Part shown: piece by piece, positions 10,549-20,432 of the stretch | Layout: each line of letters opens with the position of its first letter | Position numbering within the stretch: position 1 is the stretch's first letter | NCBI GenBank assembly: GCA_038503065.1 | Contig: JBCAMK010000007.1 | Coordinates: 62,001-126,000 of the forward strand | Source of the DNA: Paragyromitra xinjiangensis | Lineage: Eukaryota; Ascomycota; Pezizomycetes; Pezizales; Discinaceae | Length of the DNA stretch: 64,000 nt | Reading direction: 5' to 3' | Notes under the pieces: generated by a model | The model's database searches: none | Seen by the model: the letters and a program-made list of their open reading frames with translations, nothing else | Told to the model about the DNA's origin: nothing | Translations under genes and position numbers: made by a program

Positions 10549-13500
10549 TTTGCCTTAAATTTGCTGGCTTATATATATGTGGGAGGGACGTAGGTGGTAG
10601 ATTTTTGCAACTGCTGAGAGGATTGGGGAGCTAGAAGGAGCAAAACTGATTAGAAGAGAGCCGTATATATAAGCATTAGGTATTGACGATGGGATATAAC
10701 TCACCCGAACTCTGACATATGATTTTCCAAGTTTCCATGGAGCACTCCTTTCTATGGGTTGGCCTAGGGTGTATATGTAGCTATTTAAGGCTAGTTGCTG
10801 CGCACATTTTTCCTCTCAGCTGCAGCCCAACTAGAAATCTCCCCTGTGAGATACTTCTGGAAGGGAGGGCTGCTGGGAGGGAGGGATAGAACGCAACTGC
10901 AGGTACTAGTTGGACTCGTCCTACCGTACAAGGTGGCTTGGGTTCCTGCCCCTATGTCTCGACCATCCGGTTGTGTCTCCTGGAAACACGCAACGCTGCT
11001 GTCTTTGGCCAGTCCTGGCTCGAATTTGTTCCTAGAGTGCATAGGCGTTTCATGTTGGCCTACTTCCTAAAAATAATAAACCTCAGTTGCTTGAGGATTT
11101 GGCCGATTTGGGTAGTTGGCGTTTTATTTCGCTGGGGAAATGATTAAGAAAATTATGAAGGAGTGGGGGTTAGAACAGAGTTTTATAGACTTGGAAATCG
11201 GCGATAAAATAGAACTCGCTGTAGCCGTACCCCAGCTCCATTTTCTGGATTTCTATGTTTTTTGCATAGCAGACTTTGATGTTCTTTTCTATGGGTGGGT
11301 TGGCCCGGAACATACGTACTTATCTTCCTTACCGTTTTCGATATGGATAGAACGCAGTCTCGCTGCCGACTTGTCACGTGACAATCCTCCGTCTCTCTGA
11401 TCGACTCTGACACCTAGTCTCGTGCCCAGCCCCATTGCGCAGCTTGCTGCGATGGGAACGAGCCTACCCAACACCTTATTTAGAGCGAATAAACGTCGAT
11501 TGCGAGACTAGATAGAACGCCGGTTTTTGAGATAAAAAAACAGGTGATATAGCCGCCAAAGTCAATCGGAAAAATCCCCTAAGTTTCGTTAAAATAGCAG
11601 AAGGCATCCCCCGGTTATTGTATTGTGTGATGATGAAAAAAAAGCGATCTCTTTCGTTGCTATCTGCAGATTTGCCTCCTACTGTATCTTTCAGGATTCC
11701 ATTCAATGGTCGCTGTGCTCTCTCCCCCAATACATTTGGACCTCCGCTTGTACCATTGTATAGTCGCACCTCGCTATGTCGGAACTTGGTATGCCAAATG
11801 CCTTGCTGTCCCGTACAAAACGTCCCGGTGCAAGCAGTAATTCTACATATTTCATGTGTCAGGCTTGGCAAGAGCTATTGATTGGGTACAGGTACTGATT
11901 TTTTGCCCGTATCTACCCTTAAAAGCTTTGAGGCGTAGTGAAACATAAAGCAGATAGGCTGGGAAATATAGATATCTACTTATGTCGAGCATGAAATTCT
12001 ATGTACCAGTGTTGTAGCCTTTAGAGATATCCAGGCTGAACGTTCCTGCGCTCTGTAGGTTGCATACTACAAGTTCCACCAGAGGTAACTCGCTTGCCGT
12101 GGGTCAGGCCTGCAACCACATGCAAGAACTCCAGTAGTTCCACGGGAGGTCGCACGCAAAAGGGGAGTGGGCTACATGTACAGTCGCGTTCGCAAAGTCC
12201 TAGCACCCTACAAACTATTAACAGCAAACCAAACTGTTGTAGATCGAGCTAGGGAAAAGTAAATTAAAAGAGAAGAAAACTATGGAAATACTGAGGTCTG
12301 AATAACATCTAACAACTTTATATCACTACCTCCTACACAAATTATAGTCTCAATCTACTGGCAGTCGTGCTCAACAAAGAGGAGGGATGCCAAGACTTTT
12401 TGAACGGAATTGTACTTATGCTCTACCTTAAGTACCTGAAAACAGGGATGTGAATTTGGCCAACCAAGTCGCAAAGCGCTGCTGCGGTGCGAATCAAGAG
12501 CTGTTGCCGGCCGAATATATTTTCAGGTAATTATGGTATTTCCTTAACATAGAAAGATACGAATGATCTACTCCACTCATATTTGAATGACGTTCCCGAA
12601 CGGCCTGGGTCCACATGGAGATGCATACCAGTAGAGAAGAGCGGGCGCTAAAGATTTCAGCCAGTCAACTAGGGGTTTACTACCCTATTGGTTAGAATCT
12701 ACTTCTTGCTACTTCTCTATTGGCCTGCACTTCCATGCAGACCCAGTTCAGTTTGGAAACGTCATTCAAGTGCGAGTAGATATAGGTATATGGGGTGATT
12801 TTATCAAGCACGATCATGTTAGGATGCGGATATCTGCCATATCGCAGTTCTAGTCTATCCGTCTCAATAGAATGACCCAGGTCGGAGGACAGTGGTACCG
12901 TGTACTCGGATCAGGGAAAAAGTGGCTGGGCAGCCTCGCTCTGTCAGCTGCAGGCGGTAGATGGGGTTTTGCGTTGCGATGATATTTCGCGCTAAGTCAA
13001 TTTGGGTGCTCTATTCTACCAGGTTGCTGGGAGCCCACGCAAAACTCCAGTCACCTTACTAGGCCCACCCTCTCCAAAAACTCAATCACCCACCATGGAG
13101 TTTCGCTAACATTACGCACTACCGAAGCACTATACCACGTGCATCTAAAGAGCGACCAACAAGTGGCGCTACCTCGAAGCTTATAGCCCGGAGGTAAAGA
13201 ACATTACCCGGGAGACAACTACCGATAGGATCACCAGAGTCTTTTTCAATTGGACTTTCTCCGCTAGCTTGATTCTTACAGGGCTGATGATTCTATGTTA
13301 GTTCGACCTGGTGTAAGGCTTCTTGTGCTAGTTTACTTTCTATAGGAACAGTAACGTCATGTCGATAGAGCACGGAGACCTATCTCATGGGTCGTACAAA
13401 AGCGTTTCTGCACGGGTTTATGCATAGGCTTTCGGTCCCGAACGGCTAGATATTTTTTTTGGGTTTTCTTATCCCTTTGTACGCTAGATACTCCAGTTAG

Positions 13501-13634
13501 AAGTTGCTAAAAAAAATAGATACATGACCAGATATACGCTATATTGTGACCTCCAGAACATGGTAAAAGCCCTTTTGTACTGATATTCTTATTGGATGTC
13601 AAGGAATCTAAGACATAACAGCTTAGCAATTATC
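10549..13634. other. Gene desert
   Basis: Several short ORFs (for example 11116-11400, 11476-11871) have no recognisable motif and no splice continuation. A locally GC-richer patch lies near 10800-11060. No gene can be supported. Confidence 0.45.
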
Positions 13635-13913
13635 TACTGCACGTGCGTAGACAGTCGCGCATACGGGTCACTCACTTCCTTAGCGGCAACATGCTTAGAG
13701 GAAACCTTTATCTTTCTATTCGCTCAGGAGAGTGCTGTCTCAGGCCACTCCCTGATCCATAAGCCCGATGGTATGAATTCGTGAAGATATTCCATTGACC
13801 CCCCGTTAGTCATTCCCGTTTCACCAACTAGTAAAGTCCCTTTTACCAATCACATTTTTGCGAAAGAAGTGAGTGAGTGACCCGTATGCGCGACTGTCTA
13901 CGCACGCGCAGTA
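13635..13913. repeat. 42-bp inverted repeat flanking about 195 bp (foldback or MITE-like)
   Basis: Arm 1 at 13635-13676 begins TACTGCACGTGCGTAGACAG. Arm 2 at 13872-13913 is its reverse complement with one mismatch, and weaker similarity continues inward. The spacer has no ORF of note. Together the unit could fold into a long hairpin. It may be a non-autonomous transposon or a duplicated-inverted segment; I see no clear target-site duplication at the arm ends. Confidence 0.8.
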
Positions 13914-14422
13914 ATGAGTAGTATCTATTAGCACCTGCCAACGAGCTAGTACGGTTAAGAATAATCAGAGCATGGGAATTGGAAGAAGTGGATAATCTTA
14001 TGCATAAAGGAAACCAATAAGAACGTAAAAGAAGTGTAGGGAAACCTGCCATAGGTTATACTGATGAAAGTTGAATATACATGCTAGTTATCATGAATTT
14101 TAGGCTCGTTTAGACTAAAACTGTACGCGAGCGCAGCCACTGTCACGAACAGCCCTAGGGCTGCTGCATATCAACTACAGTGAAATTTAGAGTTCAGGGC
14201 TAGACGCCACTATGCAGCATACATTTAATAACCCCAGTAACCATACGCAAAACGTTATTAAGCCTACAGGAACACCGAAACGCACCGGCACAAGAATCAC
14301 AAGTGTCAAGACCCTATTTCCATTATACTATGATACGTCCTTTGATTCATTTATATTCCAATTCAGTTCGGAAGTCCAATAGCCCTGCACCACAAGCAAG
14401 AACTAAAATACGAAGCAGAATG
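13914..14422. other. Intergenic
   Basis: Nothing recognised. It lies downstream of the Dabb-domain gene, which ends at 14423. Confidence 0.5.
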
Positions 14423-14938
14423 CTAATAACCCCCTTCCGTAAAATCCAAAACCTGAACTTCCCCAATCGGAAGATCTAGCAAGGTCTTGATATAACCCTG
14501 GTGTGTGGGGTCTTGGGAGACGTAGTAATCTCTATCCTCGAGGTTTTCAAACTCCATGACAAAGAGGTGAGTGTAACCCTTCTGTTTTATCCCAGGCCCA
14601 TCAGCTAACTCCCAGAAGAAATATGGATTTCGTCTGATAGAGAGGGGGGAAGATGGAAGGTTAAACGGAATTATTAATGGCATACCTGAAGCCCTTCCTT
14701 GCTATTGTCTTTACCAGCCTTGAACGACTTGATGTACGGCAACTTCGTAGTCGGGTGAATGCATGTATCCTTCAACGCCGCAGCATCATCGAGAGCCTTG
14801 ATTTGACCAAGAACCGTTAGCACTACTACAGGAGGACAATTATCACAGAATAACGAAGCGCTAACGAGTTACCTTCTTTTTAGCGGCCTCGGAGGTGGTT
14901 GGTTCGAATTTGAGGATAACGACGTGGACGACTGTCAT
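14423..14938 (-). CDS. Stress-responsive A/B barrel (Dabb) domain protein
   Basis: A small dimeric alpha/beta-barrel protein family; a biochemical role is rarely known. Exons 14938-14873, 14796-14686 and 14581-14423 give 111 aa, a normal length for a single Dabb domain. The start MTVVHVVILKFEP is the family's first strand. The third exon carries YTHLFVMEFENLEDRDYYV and HQGYIKTLLDLPIGEVQVLD, matching the usual second half (HxxFVxxFxxxxxxxxYxxxPxHxxF). Introns are 76 and 104 nt; the first has branch site GCTAAC and acceptor AAG. No targeting signal is seen, so a cytosolic protein is likely. Confidence 0.85.
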
Positions 14939-15620
14939 CTTTGCAATTATGATGATTTTGGTTAAAGAACCGAAACGACGAAATCAATGGAGATGCGAAG
15001 GATTTTATACGCAGAGGGAATGGCTGGAGTAGGGGATAGGAGCTTGATGTTCAGCCCCCCGTAATTAACTTCGTGCAGGAAGCGGGGGTCCTTAACATTG
15101 TGTAGTAACTCAACTAAACTAGTCCCCGTATTTCCGAGCCTACGAATATGCTATCATGCCCGCGGAACTTGCATCGGCCTAGGTTGTACGCCGACGTGAC
15201 ATGAGATTCACATCCTAACCATCCCTGCACGGAGATTCTGGAGATAACAAACTACATGTAATCAACTCATTGCAGCAATCGTCAATGACAAATGTAATCT
15301 TAGGGTCTAGAGGGTTCCACGAAGTTTTTTCAAACGTGAAACATTCCATTTACGAAAATTAAAACCCACCAGTCTCAAATCCGCCAGAGGAACCATGACT
15401 GCGAGTGATAATTGATGAATATCTGAAATGGTGAACCTATAACTCGCTTCGAATGATGTTTATCAGAAGATAGCTTACGCTCTATTGCATAATAACTCCC
15501 GGATGATGGACGAAGATAAGTTCGGTAGATGAAATTAGTTGAAAAATTAACCTTCGGTAAAGAGAAAACTGAAAGAAAAGTACACTCCAAGACGACTATA
15601 CAAATCTGAATAAGAGAAAA
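14939..15620. other. Intergenic
   Basis: Upstream region of the Dabb gene and downstream region of the gene ending at 15621. A short minus ORF at 15375-15590 has no support. Confidence 0.5.
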
Positions 15621-16202
15621 TTATACGCTTGCCCAAGATATACCATCATCATTACCCCCATCGCCATCGCCATCACTGCAACCCTGCGGTTTACGTTTAG
15701 TGAGACTTTTGAGCTTAATCACGAGTATTGAAACCTGCCGCTTTAACCTATTGCGTTTCCGCCCTACTAAAGTAACATCTGGTAGAGGAAGCCCTACTGG
15801 ACCATCTTGGGTATGAGTCGAAGAAAGATCAAGTGATTCATCTATCTGGCTATCGGCAAGATCCCCGCTCTCGATTTCAAAATCAGGAAGAGTTTGCAGC
15901 CAGCTCAGAATTCGGTTATTAGCAGCAACGATCCCTGTTTCTGGATCTAGGAGCGAACTTGGAGCACGAAATCCGGGGCCTGGCGCACGATCTTCCGCAG
16001 CAAGCTGAGCTAATTCCCACTCAAGACGTATGAGTCCCCCTGGGACAGGGCCGGGCCAACGAGCTAGTCGAGTCTCACCTGGGGGAGTGGGATGTCTGAT
16101 GAATTGGGGGCGCGTGCCTGAAGTTTGCGGGTTACTGGACGAGCTAGGGCCTGAATCTTTAGGTTCTCTGTTAGGTTGGTTTTCGGGGGTTTGGGAAGAC
16201 AT
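15621..16202 (-). CDS. Hypothetical disordered protein
   Basis: Not recognised. A single-exon ORF of 193 aa. The N-terminal 55 residues are rich in Ser, Pro, Asn and Gly (for example SGPSSSSNPQTSGTRPQF). A middle segment is more ordered (LIRLEWELAQLAAEDR and NNRILSWLQTLPDFEIESG). Next comes a basic patch with RKRNRLKRQVSILVIKLKSL, and the tail is Asp/Gly-rich. The basic patch could be a nuclear localisation signal. The composition and the intact 582-nt frame favour a real gene, but there is no family evidence. Confidence 0.5.
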   Translation of the reverse strand: MSSQTPENQPNREPKDSGPSSSSNPQTSGTRPQFIRHPTPPGETRLARWPGPVPGGLIRLEWELAQLAAEDRAPGPGFRAPSSLLDPETGIVAANNRILSWLQTLPDFEIESGDLADSQIDESLDLSSTHTQDGPVGLPLPDVTLVGRKRNRLKRQVSILVIKLKSLTKRKPQGCSDGDGDGGNDDGISWASV

Positions 16203-17100
16203 TTGGGCGCAAGGAGTGATGTGGAGCTGAATTTCCGATGGAGGTCGTGGGAGCGCGTTGTGAATTACAAATGTTGAGGAGAAAAGTAACAGTACATGGA
16301 AACATATCTCTTTAATAGATTTTGAGTCGCTTCAAATTGCCAACTTGAAGGATTCAAGGCGTAAAGTCCTAGAAATGCCATGGAGACTAATTTGAACCCC
16401 TGGAATAAGTGCTAACATGATAAGCGAGAAGGTATGATCGAAATGGCTGCTTGAAAATAAATTCTCCCCGTAATAAATATTTTTGTGGTTCGGTTAGCAG
16501 ACAATTTGACAACTTAATCCATAGCCCACATGGCAAGAAGCACACGTTAGTAGCATTCTGGCGCAATAATCAGCACTTATACCGAATGTTCTTAGGCTGC
16601 GGTTACATCATTTGTGGAGTCTCTTCTAGAGCAGAATGAAGCGGGGGAGTTATGATCTAACGTAAAAACGCAAAGACTTTCGAATCCACACCAAACAGCC
16701 AGTAGTAGCTTAGGTTTCTATTCTTCCGAAGTCTCTAGATCTTCAGACATGTTGTTGCTGCTGATTGGTTCTTCTTGAATTGAGCTTTGCCTGGGGGGCT
16801 GATATAAACGATATTTTGGGGCCGACATTAGATCCCCAATTAGTAGCGTATTCAGAAACCTGGATTTGTATTTGAGCCAACTGACTGTATGTAATGACAA
16901 TTCCTAACCCCCAAAGTAATGAGATGCAAGATCATTGACATCTTGCGGCTCTACAGTTACCCTCCCTTCTCGCGAAATCTTGGCGCGCCAAGCCACGAAA
17001 AAGTCTCCTCCCACTGGAAAAGAAAAAAAGCTCCAGCAGCAGCGACAACCCACTACTATTCCATACCACCACCCCCCAATAATCAATTCACCCTCACAAA
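16203..17100. other. Intergenic, includes the NOP2 promoter side
   Basis: No gene recognised. The last 90 bases before 17101 are CA-rich and pyrimidine-rich (CCACCACCCCCCAATAATCAATTCACC just before the ATG), as is common for fungal 5' leaders. Minus ORFs 16718-17119 lack motifs. Confidence 0.5.
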
Positions 17101-19359
17101 ATGGGTCGCGGCCGTTCAAAGCTCAAGCAGGGCCCTCCTGCCCCCCTCGACGAATCCCTCATTTCCTCCCTCAAAAAACCTAATAAGCGCAAAGTGACTA
17201 CAGGCTTCGAAGACCGTGAAGAGGGTCCCACCTCCGTTGGCAAGAAGCGTCGTGCAGAGGGGGAAGAAAAACTCAAAAAGAAGAAAGAGGAGGAGTTCCG
17301 GAAGTTGAAGGCGAAAGATGCTGCTGCCAATGGGAAATCCAATGGCAAAGCAAAGCCTTCCCCGAAACCGAAGAAATCTGCTGCAAAGGTCGTAGCGAAA
17401 GCAAAACCATCGCCGAAGTCGAGTGCGCCGAAGAAAGACCTGTTTGATGATATCGATAAGATCAATGCTGCGATTGATGACTCGGAGGATGAACTTGACG
17501 GCCCACTTTCACTAAAAGACGACTTTCTTGCCAGTGGGGACTCTGATAGTGATGACGATGACGAAGTTTATGATTCTGGCGATGAGGCCTCGAAACCAAT
17601 CTTCTCAGACGATGAATTCGATTCAGATGCTGAAGAGAAACTCACTGCTGCGAACATTGAGGGTCTCTCCCATAAACTCGATTTACAACTTGCAGAAGAA
17701 GCAGCAGAAGCGCAAGCCGAATTGGAGGAGCAAGCAATGCAAACCAATATTGCCCCCGAAAAGCCTCGAATTCTTGGAGATGCCGGCGACGAATACGAGC
17801 AAATGGCAAATGCCCCACCAGATATTGCACTACTCCGAACCCGAATCACCGACACCGTCCGCGTACTAGAGGATTTTTCAAACCTCGCAGAAGAGGGCCG
17901 GTCTCGTGCAGACTACACCGAGCAAATCCTAAAAGATATTTGCGAGTACTACGGCTATTCTCCCTTCCTCGCCGAAAAACTCTTCGAGCTATTTGCCCCC
18001 TCTGAGGCGTTCTCCTTCTTCGAAGCGAACGAGAAAGAACGTCCCCTCGTAATCCGAACAAACACCCTCAAGACCGCCCGCCGAGAACTCGCACAAGCAC
18101 TAATCAACCGCGGCGTCACCCTCGAGCCTGTCGGCAAATGGTCCAAAGTTGGTCTCCAAGTCTTCGAATCCCAAGTCCCCCTCGGCGCAACCCCAGAATA
18201 CCTCGCAGGCCACTACATCCTACAAGCAGCATCTTCCTTCCTCCCCGTCATGGCTCTAGCCCCCCAAGAAAACGAACGCATCCTCGACATGGCTGCTGCC
18301 CCCGGTGGTAAAACAACATACATTTCCGCCCTCATGAAAAACACCGGCTGCGTCTTCGCCAACGATTCCAACCGCGCTCGTGCTAAGGGTCTCATCGGTA
18401 ACATCCATCGTCTCGGAGTTAAGAACACCATCGTATGCAACTACGACGCACGCGAGTTCCCTAAAGTCATTGGCGGTTTCGACCGTATTCTTCTTGACGC
18501 TCCCTGCTCTGGCACTGGTGTCATCTCGAAGGATCCCAGCGTCAAAACCAACAAGAACGAAAAGGACTTCCTGTTGCTCCCGCACCTACAGAAGCAGCTT
18601 CTTCTCGCTGCCATCGATTCCGTCGACCATGCGAGCAGCACAGGTGGCTATATCGTCTACTCTACTTGTTCCGTCACCGTTGAAGAGAACGAGTCGGTTG
18701 TCGAGTATGCCCTTCGTAAACGGCCTAATGTCAAACTTGTTGAAACGGGCCTCACATTCGGTCGTGAGGGGTTCACGTCGTATAGAGGTAAAAGGTTTAG
18801 TGAGAAGATGAAGTTCACGAGGAGGTTCTACCCGCATATGTATAACGTGGATGGATTCTTTGTCGCAAAGTTGAAGAAGATTGGGCCGACCCCGAAAGCC
18901 GGGGCAGCGGAGAAGGCAGCCGCCGAGAAGGAAGATGAGGAGATGGATGATGTGGAGGATACTGTACCTTTTGGCGGATTTGATGAGGAGGGTGATAAAG
19001 AGCTACTAGAGAAGGCGGAAATGAGGCAGAGGAAGAAGAAGGGGCTAAACCCAAAGGCCACCGCCAACGGGAAAAGTGTGGATGGAGGTGCAGCGGGAAA
19101 GGCTGCGGAAGAAAAAGATGCACCGGCAGCCGAGAAGGAGAAAGATACTACTGAAAAAACAGTCGTTGCGGAGAAGAAGCCTAGCAAGAAATCCGCCGAG
19201 AAAGCGAAGAAGGCTGCTACCCCGGATGTTGAGAAAGCTGCAGAATCCAAGGAAGCTACGAAGGAGACCACCACCACAGACAACAAGCAACAACCCCTGA
19301 AGAAATCTCCCGGCAAAGCGAACGGGAAACAGAAGGTGAAGAAGGGTAGCAAGAAATAG
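17101..19359 (+). CDS. NOP2: 25S rRNA (cytosine-C5) methyltransferase Nop2
   Basis: Nucleolar RNA m5C methyltransferase needed for 60S subunit assembly; it uses S-adenosylmethionine. Single exon, 752 aa. Residues 1-150 are Lys-rich with NLS-like stretches, followed by an acidic segment (DSDDDDEVYDSGDEA) and coiled coil. The catalytic domain spans about residues 230-600: SAM-binding DMAAAPGGKTTYIS near 395, catalytic motif DAPCSGTGVISKDPSVK near 465, and the second cysteine in YSTCSVTVEENES near 520. The RRFYPHMYNVDGFFVAKLKK motif closes the fold. The C-terminal 140 residues are Lys/Ala/Glu-rich and probably disordered, as in other fungal Nop2 proteins. The start is the first ATG after the CA-rich leader. 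Essential in yeast by general knowledge. Several long antisense ORFs inside it are shadows. Confidence 0.97.
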   Translation: MGRGRSKLKQGPPAPLDESLISSLKKPNKRKVTTGFEDREEGPTSVGKKRRAEGEEKLKKKKEEEFRKLKAKDAAANGKSNGKAKPSPKPKKSAAKVVAKAKPSPKSSAPKKDLFDDIDKINAAIDDSEDELDGPLSLKDDFLASGDSDSDDDDEVYDSGDEASKPIFSDDEFDSDAEEKLTAANIEGLSHKLDLQLAEEAAEAQAELEEQAMQTNIAPEKPRILGDAGDEYEQMANAPPDIALLRTRITDTVRVLEDFSNLAEEGRSRADYTEQILKDICEYYGYSPFLAEKLFELFAPSEAFSFFEANEKERPLVIRTNTLKTARRELAQALINRGVTLEPVGKWSKVGLQVFESQVPLGATPEYLAGHYILQAASSFLPVMALAPQENERILDMAAAPGGKTTYISALMKNTGCVFANDSNRARAKGLIGNIHRLGVKNTIVCNYDAREFPKVIGGFDRILLDAPCSGTGVISKDPSVKTNKNEKDFLLLPHLQKQLLLAAIDSVDHASSTGGYIVYSTCSVTVEENESVVEYALRKRPNVKLVETGLTFGREGFTSYRGKRFSEKMKFTRRFYPHMYNVDGFFVAKLKKIGPTPKAGAAEKAAAEKEDEEMDDVEDTVPFGGFDEEGDKELLEKAEMRQRKKKGLNPKATANGKSVDGGAAGKAAEEKDAPAAEKEKDTTEKTVVAEKKPSKKSAEKAKKAATPDVEKAAESKEATKETTTTDNKQQPLKKSPGKANGKQKVKKGSKK

Positions 19360-20432
19360 ATAATCTTTGTGGTTAAAGTATCTATTGTTTAATAGCGGTT
19401 CTCAAGAACCTTCTTTTCTTTGATTCCCTTTCGTTGATGAAGTGCATGGCTGGGAAAAGATGTTTGTACTTGTTTTCTGTACTTGATATGATATTTTTAG
19501 CTTTACTGTACAAATATATCTGGGAGACCAATAGAGTAGGAGAGTCAAGAATAGTTCCTCACCATCCGCAAGGCCTCCAAAGCTTGCGAAGAATATTAAG
19601 TTTCCCAAAGTCGACAAGGGTTGTCAATCCGGGTATGGGAAGAGCGAATCCATAAAAAGGGCCACATTTTATTGAAATATTAGATCACTAGCATGTTAAT
19701 GTGTGTCCAGCTTCCAGACGCCTATCGGTTTTAGGCTCACGAAAACACCAACACGATATTGAACCCGCTTCCTAATCTTTCTGGCCTTAGATTCGGAGGG
19801 AAGGATATTATATCAAATTTCTGGTGGCGCTGCACGAACCCTATACCATACCAGCTTTCCTATGAGTCCGGGAGTGATATCTGTGCATGTACATAGATAC
19901 CTCCCCAACTGCCCTCGCTTAACTCCTGTGTACTTCTCTAGGTGCAACATCGCATTGAACCCTCTACTCGCAAACACAGGCCAGTTGCCTATTTAGGCCA
20001 AAACTAATCTTTTAACCCTAGCCCTATAACCAGGCAAGCATTTTCTACTTCTAAATTTTTGGTACAAAGTTATAGCCACAGAGAAGATATCAATTCGAGG
20101 TATTACCGTAGGCAGAGCTACAGATATCATGGGTACAGGTGAATAGACCTGAGAGATAATCCCCGGAGGCCTTTTACACATCTTACAATTACTTGCTGAG
20201 AGGCTATCAGAGATACTGATAAAGACCTAATCTAAGATGGTCGCTACGAAGGTAGCTGGGGATCGGCTTATGAGTCAAGTCTTGGCATCCTTCGCGGCTA
20301 GGTAATAACCCTTGTCTTGGCGCTGATTCAGCCATCGAAGGAGCACTTTCCTCTTTCCTCGCTTAGCCACCCACTTCCAACCTCCATCCACCATACCGCT
20401 TCTGAACTACCGCCATCTCCCACGGCACCACT
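19360..20432. other. Intergenic
   Basis: Downstream of NOP2 and upstream of the gene at 20433. Short ORFs only; nothing recognised. Confidence 0.5.

Noticed and set aside
11116..11400. Possible 94-aa gene in the desert
   Set aside because: No motif, no splice partner, and overlapping ORFs of similar length on the other strand.
18828..19352. Antisense hydrophobic ORF opposite the NOP2 tail
   Set aside because: Arises from the Lys/Glu/Ala-rich codons of NOP2 read backwards.
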